The notes under the pieces: generated by a model
The model's database searches: none
The model's input: only the letters and a program-made list of their open reading frames with translations
Told to the model about the DNA's origin: nothing
In this document: one piece after another, positions 16,042-28,000 of the stretch
How the letters are laid out: every line of letters starts with the position of its first letter
How positions within the stretch are numbered: the first letter of the stretch is position 1
From: Actinomadura syzygii
GTDB taxonomy: Bacteria > Actinomycetota > Actinomycetes > Streptosporangiales > Streptosporangiaceae
Assembly (NCBI RefSeq): GCF_008085905.1
Contig: NZ_VSFF01000018.1
Coordinates: 62,001 to 126,000, forward strand
Length of the DNA: 64,000 nucleotides
Direction of reading: 5' to 3'
Position numbers and translations under genes: made by a program

Positions 16042-19000
16042 GTGCAGGAGCAGACGGCGGTAAGTGAGGTCCGGACACGGCGGCGCGAACTGATGCGCCG
16101 GATGGTGGCGGAGGCGGGCCTCGGCCCCGACGCCGCCCGGCTCGCCCCGCGCGACGGCGCCGGGCCCGCCCCGCTGTCGTACGCGCAGCAGAGCATGTGG
16201 CTCCACCACCGCGCCTTCCCGGACAGCCCCGCCTACAACGTCTGCCTGCTCGTCCGCATGACGGGGCCGCTCGACACCGGCGCACTCCGGGACGCGCTGC
16301 GCGCCCTCGTCCGGCGGCACGCGATCCTCCGCACCACCTACGCGGAGGACGGCGACGGGCGCGCCGTCCAGACCGTCACGGGCGACGACTCCCTCGACCT
16401 CGCCCCGGTCGGCTGCGCCGACGCGGACGCGCGGGCCGCCGAACTCGCGGCGCGGCCCTTCGACCTGCGGAACGAGCGGCCGATCCGCCTCGAACTGCTG
16501 CGGACGGGCGACGACGAGCACGGCCTCGTCCTGGTCGTCCACCACATCGCATGGGACGGCATGACGTGGGGCTCGCTGTCGCGCGACCTGTCCGCGCTGT
16601 ACCGGGCCGCCGTCACCGGCGAGCCGGACGGGCTGCCCGCCCTCGCCGTCCAGTACGCCGACTTCGCCGACTGGGAGCAGCGGCGGCCTATCCCGGAGGC
16701 GGACCTCGCGTACTGGCGGGAGCGCCTCGACCCGCCGCCCCCGCCGCTCGACCTGCCCGCCGACCGGCCGCGCGGCGCGGCGCCGTCCGAGCGCGGCGGA
16801 CGCCGGGCGCGGCGCTTCGGCGACGACGTCACCGGCGGGATGCGGCGGCTCGCCGCCGAGGAGGACGCCACCCCGTACACGGTGATGCTTGCCGCGTACG
16901 CCGTCCTGCTGCACCGCTACACCGGGGCGGACGACGTCGCGGTCGGCTCGGCGGTCATGAACCGCGAGCATGTCGACGTCGAGCGGCTCGTCGGGAACTT
17001 CGGGAACACGCTGGTGATGCGGGTCGGGCTGGTGGGCGCGCCGACGTTCCGCGAGGCGGTGCGCCGCGCCGGCCGGACGGTCGCCGAAGGCTTCGCGCAC
17101 CAGGCCGCGCCGTACGACCGGCTCGTCCGTGAACTGCGTCCGGCGCGGGGGCGGGGGCGGTCGGCGTTCTTCGACACGATGCTGCTGTTCCTCGCCCAGG
17201 AGATCGGCGAGCTGGACCTGCCCGGCGTCACGTCGACGTGGACGCACGTCCACAACGGCACCACGCACTTCGACCTGTCGCTGGAGGCGTTCGTCCGTCC
17301 GGGCGGGATGACGGTCGAGGCGACGTTCCGCCGCGAGCTGTTCGACGACGAGCGCGTCGACGCGCTGCTCGGCCACCTGGAGACCCTGCTCCGGGACGCG
17401 CTGGCCGACCCCGACCGTCCGATCGGCGCGCTCCAGGTCATGGACGACGCCGAACGCGCCCTCATCGACGCCGCCAACGACACCGGCCGCGACCTCCGCC
17501 AGGCGGACGTGGTCGCCCTGTTCGAGGAGCAGGCCGCCCGTACCCCGGACGCGACGGCGATCGAAGCCGGGCCCCTGTCCCTCACCTACGCCGAGCTGGA
17601 CGAACGCTCGTCCGCCCTCGCCGCCGAACTCCGCGCCCGCGGCGCCGCGCCCGAGCGGACCGTGGCGCTCGCGCTGCCGCGCACGCCGGACCTCGTCGTC
17701 GCGCTGCTCGGCGTCCTGAAGACGGGCGCCGCATACCTCCCACTCGACCTGGACCATCCCGCCGACCGGCTCGCTTACATGCTGGACGACGCCGCGCCGC
17801 TCTGCGCCATCGTCACCCGTGACACCGCGCGCCTCCTACCGGACACGACCGGCCTGCTCGTCATCGACGGCCCCCGGCGCGAGGTCCTGGCCGGGCCGTC
17901 CCATCGGGCGCGCGCCGACGACCTCGCCTACGTCATCTACACCTCCGGTTCGACGGGACGTCCGAAGGGCGTCGCCGTCCCGCACGGCGCGCTGGCGAAC
18001 TTCCTGCTCACGACGCGGTCGCGGCTCGGGCTCGGGACGGGCGACCGGCTCGTCGCGGTGACGACGATCGCGTTCGACATCGCCGCGCTGGAGCTGTTCG
18101 TCCCGCTGACCAGCGGCGCGACGGTCGTGCTGGCCGACCGCGCGACCGTCCGCGACCCTGCCGCGCTCGGCGCGCTGCTGGCGGACGCGACCGTCGTGCA
18201 GGGCACGCCGTCCCTGCTCGGCACGCTCGACCCGGACGCGCTCAAGGGCAAGCGGGTCCTGGTCGGCGGCGAGGCGCTGCCCGCCGCGCTCGCCGAGACC
18301 CTCGCCGGGGCCGCGTCGCTCGCGACCAACCTGTACGGGCCCACCGAGGCGACGATCTGGGCGACGGCGGCTGACCTGCCCTCTTCCGGCATCGGCACGC
18401 CGTTCTGGAACACCCGCGCCCATGTGCTCGACGCGGCGCTGCGTCCCGTTCCGCCGGGCGTGCCGGGCGAGCTGTACCTCGCGGGCGCGCAGCTCGCGCG
18501 GGGGTACGTCGGTCGCCCCGACCTGACGGCGGAGCGGTTCACGGCCGACCCGTACGGGCCGCCCGGGTCGCGCATGTACCGGACGGGCGACCTGGCGCGG
18601 CGCGCCCGCGACGGGTCGATCGAGTACCTCGGCCGCACCGACGACCAGGTGAAGATCCGCGGGTTCCGGATCGAGCCCGCCGAGGCGGAGGAGGTTCTCG
18701 CCGCGCAGCCGAGCGTCGCGCGGGCGGCCGTCGTCGTCCGCGAGGACCGCCCCGGAGAGCCGAGGCTCGTCGGCTACTACGTGCCGGACGGCGCCGCCCC
18801 CGACGAGGCCGCGCTGCGCGACGCGCTCGGCCGGGCGCTGCCCGAGTACATGGCGCCGTCCGCCCTGGTCGTGCTTGACGCGCTGCCCCGGACGGTCAAC
18901 GGCAAGCTCGACCGCGCCGCGCTGCCCGCCCCCGAGGCCGGGGTGTCCGGACGCGCCCCGCGCGACGCACGCGAGGCCGCGCTCTGCGCGATCTTCGCCG

Positions 19001-22000
19001 AGCTGCTCGGCGTGGAGGGCCTCGGGATCGACGACGACTTCTTCGCGCTCGGCGGGCACTCGCTGCTCGCCACCCGCGTGGCCGCCAAGGCGCGGGCGGT
19101 GCTCGGCGGGACGCTGTCCATCGCGGACGTCTTCGAGGCGCCGACCGTCGCCGCGCTCGCGCCCCGGCTGGTCGCGTCGGAGGTCGCGCGCGTCCGCGAC
19201 GTCGCGCGGCCGGACGTCGTCCCGGCGTCGGCGGCGCAGCGGGGGCTGTGGCTGGAGGAGCGGCTGCGCGGACCGTCCGCGTCGTACTCGCTGCCGCTCG
19301 GCCTGCGGCTGCGCGGCCCGGTCGACGAGGCCGCTCTGGACGCCGCTTTCGCCGACGTCGTCGCCCGCCACGAGGCACTCCGGACGCTGCTCATCGAGGG
19401 GCCGGACGGGCTGCCGGTGCAACGCGTCCTGGACGCGGACGTCCCCGTGCGTCTCGCGGTCATCGACGCTCGCGCGGAGACGCCGGAGCGGCGGGCGGCC
19501 CTGGAGCGCGAGGCCGCCGCGCACGTCTTCGACATCGGCCGCGACCTGCCCGTCCGAGGCACCCTCGTCCGGACCGGCGACGACGAGTGGTCGCTGATCC
19601 TGCTGCTGCACCACGCCGCCGCCGACGAGTGGTCGTTCACGCCGCTGCTCGCCGACCTGGCCCGCGCCTACGCGGCCCGGCGGGACGGCCGCGCGCCCGG
19701 CTGGGAGCCGCCGCCCGTCCAGTACGCCGACTACGCGGCCTGGCAGGCGCAGGCCGCCCCCGACGCGTCCGAGGGGCTCGACTTCTGGGCGGACGCGCTC
19801 GCCGGGCTGCCGGAGGAGACCGTCCTGCCGTTCGACCGGCCGCGTCCGGCGGAGGCGGGGCACCGGGGCGGGCTCGTCCCGTTCCGGCTCCCGGCCGCCG
19901 GGGCGCGGAGGCTCGCCCGCGAGACCGGGACCAGCGTGTTCATGGTCCTGCACGCCGCGGTCGCCGCGCTGCTCCAGCGGTTCGGCGCGGGCGACGACGT
20001 GGCGCTCGGCTCGCCCATCGCGGGACGTCCCGACGAGGACCTCGCCGGGCTCGTCGGCGTGTTCGTGAACCCGCTCGTGCTGCGGACCGACCTGTCCGGC
20101 GACCCGACGTTCGCGGAGCTGCTCGACCGGGTGCGCGCCGCCGACCTCGCCGCGTTCTCGCACGCCGACGTCCCGTTCGAGCGGGTCGTGGACCGGCTCG
20201 CGCCGGAGCGGTCGCTCGCCCGGAGCCCGCTGTTCCAGGTGATGATCGTCCATCAGCGGCTGGACGACGTGCGGCTCGCGCTGCCCGGCGTGCGCGCGGA
20301 GCCGTTCCTGCCGGAGACCGGCGGCGTCAAGTTCGACCTGGACCTGTACTTCGCCGAAGGCGACGCGGACGTCGAGGGGTTCGCCGCGTTCGACGCCGAC
20401 CTGTTCGACGCGCCGACCGTCGAGCGGCTGCTCGACGCCCTCGACGACCTCCTTCTGCAGGTCACGGCCGATCCGGGGCGGCGGCTCTCGGCGCTGGGAG
20501 CGCGTGTCGAGCATCCCGACACGTCCCGCGCGTGGCCGGTGCGGACAGTCGCCGCGCTCATCGAGGAGCAGGCCGCCCGCACGCCCGGCTCGACCGCCGT
20601 CGTGTTCGGCGACACCGTCCTCACCTACGCGGAGCTGGACGCACGCGCCGAGGCGCTCGCCGACCAGCTCGCCGCCGCGGGCGCCGGTCCGGAGAAGGTC
20701 GTCGCGATCGCGCTCCCACGCTCGGACGAGTTCGCCGTCGCGCTGCTCGCCGTGCTGAAGACGGGCGCGGCCTACCTGCCGGTCGACCTGTCATATCCGC
20801 CCGCCCGCGTGCGGATGATGCTCGACGCGGTGAGCCCAGTGCTCGTGGTCGGGCGCGACGAACTGCCGCTGGACGCGCCCCGCCGATCCCGGCCCGACGT
20901 GCGGCCCGAGCATGCGTCGTACGTCGTGTTCACGTCCGGGTCGACCGGGACGCCGAAGGCCGTCGTCGGCACGCAGCGCGGCCTGGCCAACCGGCTCGCG
21001 TGGGGCGCGGACCTCGCCGCGCCGGGCGTCCGCGTCGCGAAGAGCTCGCCCGCCTTCATCGACGGGACGACCGAGCTGCTCGGCGGCCTCGTCGCCGGGG
21101 ACGCCGTCGCCATCGCCGACGACGCGACCGCCACCGACGCGGTCGCGCTGGCCGCATTCGCCGAGGGGCACGGGGCCGGGCTGGTCACGCTCGTCCCGAG
21201 CCTCCTCGCCGCGCTCGCGGAGAACGGGCTTCCGACGTCCGTCACGACGTGGATCAGCAGCGGGGAGGCGCTGCCGCCCGCGCTCGCCGCGAAGGTCCCG
21301 GCGCGCCTGATCGACCTCTACGGGTGCTCGGAGGCGGCGGGCGACAGCCTGATCGCCGAAGGCGGGGGGCTGCGGCCGATCGCGAACACGCGCGCCCACG
21401 TCCTGGACGGCGCACTCCGCGAAGTCCCCGTCGGAGAGCTGTACCTCGCGGGCGACGGCCTCGCCCGCGGCTACCTCGGCGACCCGGCCCGCACCGCCGA
21501 GCGGTTCGTCGCGAACCCGTTCGGCCCGCCGGGATCGCGCCTCTACCGGACCGGCGACCGCGTCCGCCGCCGCGCGGACGGCGGGCTCGACTTCCTCGGC
21601 CGCGCCGACGCGCAGCTCGCGCTCCGCGGCTTCCGGATCGAGCCGGGCGAGGTCGAGGCCGCGCTCGCCGCGCGGCCGGGAGTGCGGCGGGCCGCCGTGA
21701 CCGCCCACGGGTCCCGGCTCGTCGGCTATGTCGTCGGTGACGCCGACGCCGACGACCTGCGCGAACGGCTCGCCGCGCTGCTGCCCGGGTACCTCGTCCC
21801 GGACGACCTGGTCGTGCTGGACGAGCTGCCCCTCACCCCCAACGGCAAGGTCGACCGGCGTGCCCTGCCGGAGCCGGGACGGCCCGCTGCCGGACGGGCG
21901 CCCGCGACCGAGCCGGAACGCGTCCTCGCCGCGCTGGCCGCGGCCGTCCTCGGACGCGACGGCGTCGGCGCCGACGACGACTTCTTCCGCGCGGGCGGCG

Positions 22001-25000
22001 ACAGCATCGGCGCGGCGCTGTTCGTCGCCCGCGCCCGCCGGGCCGGGCTGTCGTTCACCGTCCGGGACGTGTTCCGGCTGCGCACCGTCGAGGCCCTCGC
22101 CCGCGCCGCCGCGCCCGCCGTCGCCGGGCCGGTCCAGGAGGCGGAACAGAGCGGGGAGCTGCCGCTGTCGCCGCTCCAGGAAGGGCTCCTGTTCCACCTG
22201 ATGATGGCCGGTGAGGGCCGCGACATCTACGTGCAGCAGGCCGTGGTGACGCTGTCCGGGCCGGTCGACCCCGGGCGGATGGCGGACGCGGCCCGCGCCG
22301 TCCTGGAGAAGTTCCCCAACCTGCGCGCGGGCTTCCGGACGGACGGCGACCGCGCCGTCCAGTTCGTCCCCGAGGAGTTCGAGACCCCGTGGACGCACGC
22401 CGACGTCGCCCCGGACGATCTCGACGCCTTCGCCGACGCGCAGCGCGCCGCGCCCTTCGACCCGGCCGAGCCGCCGCTGATCCGCTTCGCCCTCGCGAGC
22501 CTCGCGCCGGACGACCACCGCCTGATCCTGACGTCCGAGCTGATCCTGCTCGACGGCTGGTCGGGCGGCCTCCTTGTCACCTCGCTGCTCGACTCCTACA
22601 CCGACGCGGAGGCGGAGGCGGCGCGTCCCGTCCGGCCGTTCCGCGCGTTCCTCGACTGGGTGAACGGCCGCGACCGGGACGCCGCCGTGGACGCCTGGCG
22701 CCGCGCGCTCGACGGGTTCGACGAGCCCGCGCTCGTCCGTCCCGGCCTGGTGGACCGGCCCGCCGACCTCGCCGCGGCGGGGGAGCTGCACCGCCCGCTG
22801 CCGCCTGGCCTCGCCGCCCGCCTGGAGGCCGTCGCCCGCGACCGGGGCGTCACCCCCGGCACGCTGTTCGAGACCGCGTGGGGCATGGTCCTGATGGGCC
22901 TCACCGGACGCGACGACGTGGTGTTCGGCGCGTCGGTGTCCGGACGCCACCCGGACGTGGACGGCGTCGAGTCGATGGTCGGCCTGCTGTTCAACACGAT
23001 CCCCGTCCGCGTGCAGGCCGGGCCCGCGGAGCCGCTCGCGACCGTGCTCGACCGTGTCCAGTCCGCCCGGTCCGAGCTGTTCGACCACGGGTTCGTCGCG
23101 CTCGCGGACGTCCAGCGCGCCACCGGGCTCGGCACGCTCTTCGACACGCTGTTCGTCTTCCAGAACTTCCCCGGCATGCCGACCGACCGGGGCTTCGGCC
23201 CGGACGGCGCGCTCCGCGTCCGGGGACGCGAGGTCCGCGACGCCACCCACTACCCGATCACCATGGTCGTCGAGCCGGGCAAGGCGCTCCGCGTCATGTA
23301 CCGGGGGGACGCGTTCACGCGGGACGAGGCGGAGCGTGTCACCGACCGGTACGTGCGCGTCCTGGAGACGCTCGCCGAATCGCCGGACGCGCCGTGCCAC
23401 CGCCTCGACCTGCTCACCGGGGACGAGCGCGAGCGCCTCCGCCGCGACTGGGACGAGGCGGTCCGCCCCGTCCCCGAGCTGACGGTCGCCGAACTCCTCG
23501 CCGACCGCGCCGCCCGGCAGCCGGACGACCTCGCGCTGGTCTCCCTGCCCGACGTCCGGCTCACCTACGGGGAGCTGAACGCCGAGGTCAACCGGCTCGC
23601 CCGGCTGCTGATCGCGCACGGCGCGGGCCCGGAGCGGGTCGTCGCGCTGGCGCTGCCGCGCTCGGCGGAGATGGTCGTCGCGCTGTTTGCCGTGCTCCGC
23701 ACGGGCGCCGCCTACCTGCCGCTCGAACTCGACTATCCGGCGGACCGGCTCGACTACATGCTCCAGGACGCGGCCCCCGTCTGCCTCGTCTCGCACCGCG
23801 ACATCGCCGCACGCCTCGCCAACCCCAGCACGACCCTCGCCCTGGACGACCCCGGCACGGCGAGCGCCCTCGCCGACCTCCCCGGCACCGCCCCGACCCC
23901 CGATGAGACGCCCGGCTTCGCCCCAGGTACCCCCGGCCGTCTCGACCACCCGGCCTACGTCATCTACACATCCGGCTCCACGGGACGTCCCAAGGGCGTG
24001 GTCACCCCCTACCGGGGTCTTACGAACATGCAGTACAACCACCGGGCCAACATCTTCGACCCGGTCGTCGCGTCGGCCGGGCGGCGGCTGCGCATCGCGC
24101 ACACCGTCTCGTTCTCCTTCGACATGTCGTGGGAGGAGCTGCTCTGGCTCGTCGAGGGCCACGAGGTGCACGTCTGCGACGAGGACCTGCGCCGCGACGC
24201 CGAGGCCCTGACCGCCTACCTGCGCGAACACCGCGTCGACGTCATCAACGTCACGCCCACCTACGCGCAGCAGCTCCTCGACGAAGGGCTCCTCGACGGG
24301 GAGCACCGGCCGCCGCTCGTCCTGCTGGGCGGGGAGGCCGTCCCGACCTCGGTGTGGGACCGTCTCGCGCAGGCCGACGGCGTCCTCGGCTACAACCTGT
24401 ACGGGCCGACCGAGTACACGATCAACACTCTCGGCGGCGGCACCGAGGACAGCGCCACCCCGACCGTCGGCAAGCCGATCTGGAACACGCGCGGCTACGT
24501 GCTGGACGGCTGGCTGCGCCCCGTCCCGCCGGGCGCGCCCGGCGAGCTGTACATCGCGGGCGCCGGGCTGGCCCGCGGCTACCTGGGGCGGCCCGACCTG
24601 ACGGCCGAGCGGTTCGTCGCCGACCCGTCCGGCCCGCCCGGTTCGCGCATGTACCGGACGGGCGACCTCGTCCGCGTCCGGGACGACGGCAACATCGACT
24701 TCCTCGGCCGCACCGACGACCAGGTGAAGATCCGCGGCTACCGGGTCGAGCTGGAGGAGATCGAGACGGCGCTCGCCGCCGAGCCCGGCGTCGGGCAGGC
24801 CGCCGTGGTCGCCGCCGACACCGGAGTTCCCGGCGTGAAACGCCTCGTCGGGTACGTCGTCCCGGACGGGACGCGCGCGGGCGCCGCCGACGAGCAGCTC
24901 GCCGAATGGCGGCAGCTCTACGACGCCGAGTACACCGAGGTCGGCACCGTCGTCCACGCGGAGGAGTTCGCGGGCTGGGACAGCAGTTACGACGGCGCCC

Positions 25001-28000
25001 CCATCCCCCTGGACGACATGCGCGAATGGCGGACGGCGACCGTCGACCGCGTCCGGGCGCTGCGCCCGCGCCGTGTCCTGGAGATCGGTGTCGGTGTGGG
25101 GCTGATCCTCACCCGCCTGGCACCGGAGACCTACGAGTACTGGGGCACCGACTTCTCCGAGCCGGTCATCGCGAAACTGGAGCACGACCTCGGCCCGGAG
25201 TCGCAGGTGCGGCTGAGCTGTCAGCCCGCGCACGACATCAGCGGCCTCCCCGAAGGCCATTTCGACACGATCGTCGTCAACTCGGTCGCGCAGTACTTCC
25301 CCGGCGCCGCCTACCTCCAGGACGTCATCGCCAAGGCGATGCGGTTGCTCGCGCCCGGCGGGGCTCTGTTCCTCGGGGACGTCCGCGACCTGCGGACGGT
25401 CCGCTGCCTGCACGCCGCGATCCAGCTCGGCCGCGGCGGGGGAGACCTGGACGCGGTGGAGCGGGCCGTCCGGATGGAGAAGGAACTCCTGCTCGACCCG
25501 GCGTTCTTCACCGCCCTGGACGGCCCCGCCCGCGTGGACGTCCTGACCAAGCGCGGCACGCACCACAACGAGCTGACCAGGCACCGGTACGACGTCGTCC
25601 TCTGGAAGGACGTCCCGCCCGCCCCGGACACCTCGGTCGTCGACTGGACCGGGCTCGACGACCTGCGCGCCAAGCCCGAGGGCCCGTTGCGCGTCCGCCG
25701 GATCCCGGACCCGAGGCTGTCCGGCGAGGTCGCCGCCCTGGACGCCCTCCGCGACGGCGCGCCACCCGACGACGCCCGCGCCCTGCTCACCGCGCCCCCG
25801 GACGGCGTCGAACCCGAGACCCTCCACGCCCTGTACCCGGACGTCGTCCTTACGCCGTCCGACCGGATCGGGCACTACGACGCCGTGTTCGGCGGGGGAG
25901 CGGCCGCGCTCCCCGCCGAGCCGGGACGCCCGCCCGCCTCCTACGCGAACAACCCGGTCGCCGCCCGCGACCACGGCGTGCTGGCGGCCCGCGTCCGGGA
26001 GAGCCTCAAGGGGCGGCTCCCCGGCTACATGGTGCCGAGCGCGATCATGACCCTTGACGCGCTGCCGCTGACCGTCAACGGCAAGCTCGACCGCCGCGCC
26101 CTCCCCGACCCGGGGCAGGACGGCCCGCGCCGCCGTGGACGCGCCCCGCGCACGCCCGTCGAACGCGTCCTGTGCACGCTGTTCGCCGAGATCCTGGACG
26201 CCCCCGGCGCAGGCATCGACGACGGGTTCTTCGACCTCGGCGGGCACTCCCTGCTCGCCACCCGCCTCGTCGGCCGGGCCCGCGCCGCGCTCGGCGCCGA
26301 CCTCGCGATCCGCGACCTGTTCGAGGCGCCGACCGTCGCCGAGCTGGCCGGGCGCGTCCACCGTTCCGCGACCGCCGGGGCGCGGCCCGCACTGGGGCCG
26401 AGGGAGCGGCCCGAGCGCATTCCGCCGTCGTCGGCGCAGCGGCGGCTCTGGATGCTCGACCAGCTCCTCCGCGAGGACGACGGCCCGCGCGGCGCCTACC
26501 ACCTGCCGCTCGCCGTCCGGCTGCGCGGCGACCTCGCCCTCGCCGCGCTCGAAGCCGCGGTCGCCGACGTCACCGCCCGGCACGAGAGCCTGCGGACGGT
26601 GTTCGCCGAGCACGACGGCGTCCCCTACCAGCGGATCCTGCCGCCGGACGAGGCGCGCCCCGTCCTGGAGGTCGCGACGTGCCCGCCGGAGGACGTCATC
26701 GCCCGCCCGTTCGACCTTGCCAAGGACCTCCCGTTGCGCGTCGCCGTGTTCCCGGAGGGCGAGCGGGAGCACCTGCTGCTCGCCGTCTTCCACCACATCG
26801 CGTTCGACGAATGGTCGTTCGGCCCGTTCGCGCGGGACGTCGCCGAGGCGTACACGGCCCGCCTCGCCGGCCGCGCCCCGGCGTGGGAGCCGCCGCCCGT
26901 CCAGTACGCCGACCACGCCCTGTGGCAGCGGGAGCTGCTCGGCGACCCGCTCGACCCGGGCAGCGTCCACGCCCGCCAGCTCGACCACTGGGCGCGGACC
27001 CTCGCCGGGCTTCCGGAGGAGATCCCGCTGCCGGTGGACCGGCCGCGTCCCGGCACGGTCGGGCAGCGCGGCGGCACGCTCACCGCCGACCTGCCGCCCG
27101 GCCTGGCCCGGCGGGTCCGCCAGGTGGCCCGCGACGCCGGCGCCAGCACGTTCATGGTCTGCCAGGCCGCCGTCGCCGCGCTGCTGCACCGGACGGGCGC
27201 GGGCGACGACGTCCCGATCGGCAGCCCGGTCGCCGGACGCACCGAGGAGGCGGCCCGCGACCTCGTCGGGTTCTTCGTGAACACGCTGGTGCTGCGCGCC
27301 GACGTGTCCGGCGACCCGTCGTTCGCGGACCTGCTCGGGCGCGTTCGGGAGGCCGACCTCGCCGGGCTCGCCAACCAGGACCTGCCGTTCGAGGCCGTCG
27401 TCGAGGCGCTGCGCCCGCGCCGCGTGCCCGGCCGCAACCCGCTGTTCCAGGTGATGGTCGGCTATGAGAACCAGGGCACCGGCGACGTCCGGTTCCCCGG
27501 CCTGGAGCAGCGGGAGGCGCTGTTCGGGCCGGGCGCGGCGAAGTTCGACCTCGACTTCATCTTCCGCGAGGTCCCGGACGCCGACGACCTCCGGTTGATC
27601 GTCGACTACTCCGCCGACCTGTTCGACCGGGACACGGTCGCCGCCCTCGCGGACGGCCTGATCGCGCTCCTGGAGGTCGTCGCCGCCGACCCGTCCGTCC
27701 GGGTGGGCGCGCTGCCCGCGGGCCCGGCCGCCCGCGCCGTTACCGCCGAGCCGGACGCCGAGCCGGACGCGGGCCGTCCCGCCGCGCGCCGCGAAGGCGA
27801 CGACCGGGAGGCGGCCCTGTGCCGGATCTTCGCCGCAGAGCTCGGCGTCGCCGAGGTAGGCCCGGACGACGACTTCTTCGACCTCGGCGGCCACTCGCTG
27901 CTCGCCATGAAGCTGGTCCGCCGGATCAGGAGGGAGCCCGGCTGCGAGTCCCTGAAGATCGCGACCCTGATGACCGCGCCCACCGTCGCGGGCCTGCTGG

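Noticed and set aside
20791..27894. A 2367-residue open frame on the minus strand opposite the large NRPS
   Set aside because: High GC keeps antisense frames open. Its translation is rich in Arg, Gly and Ala without domain similarity, while the plus frame shows complete NRPS motifs.
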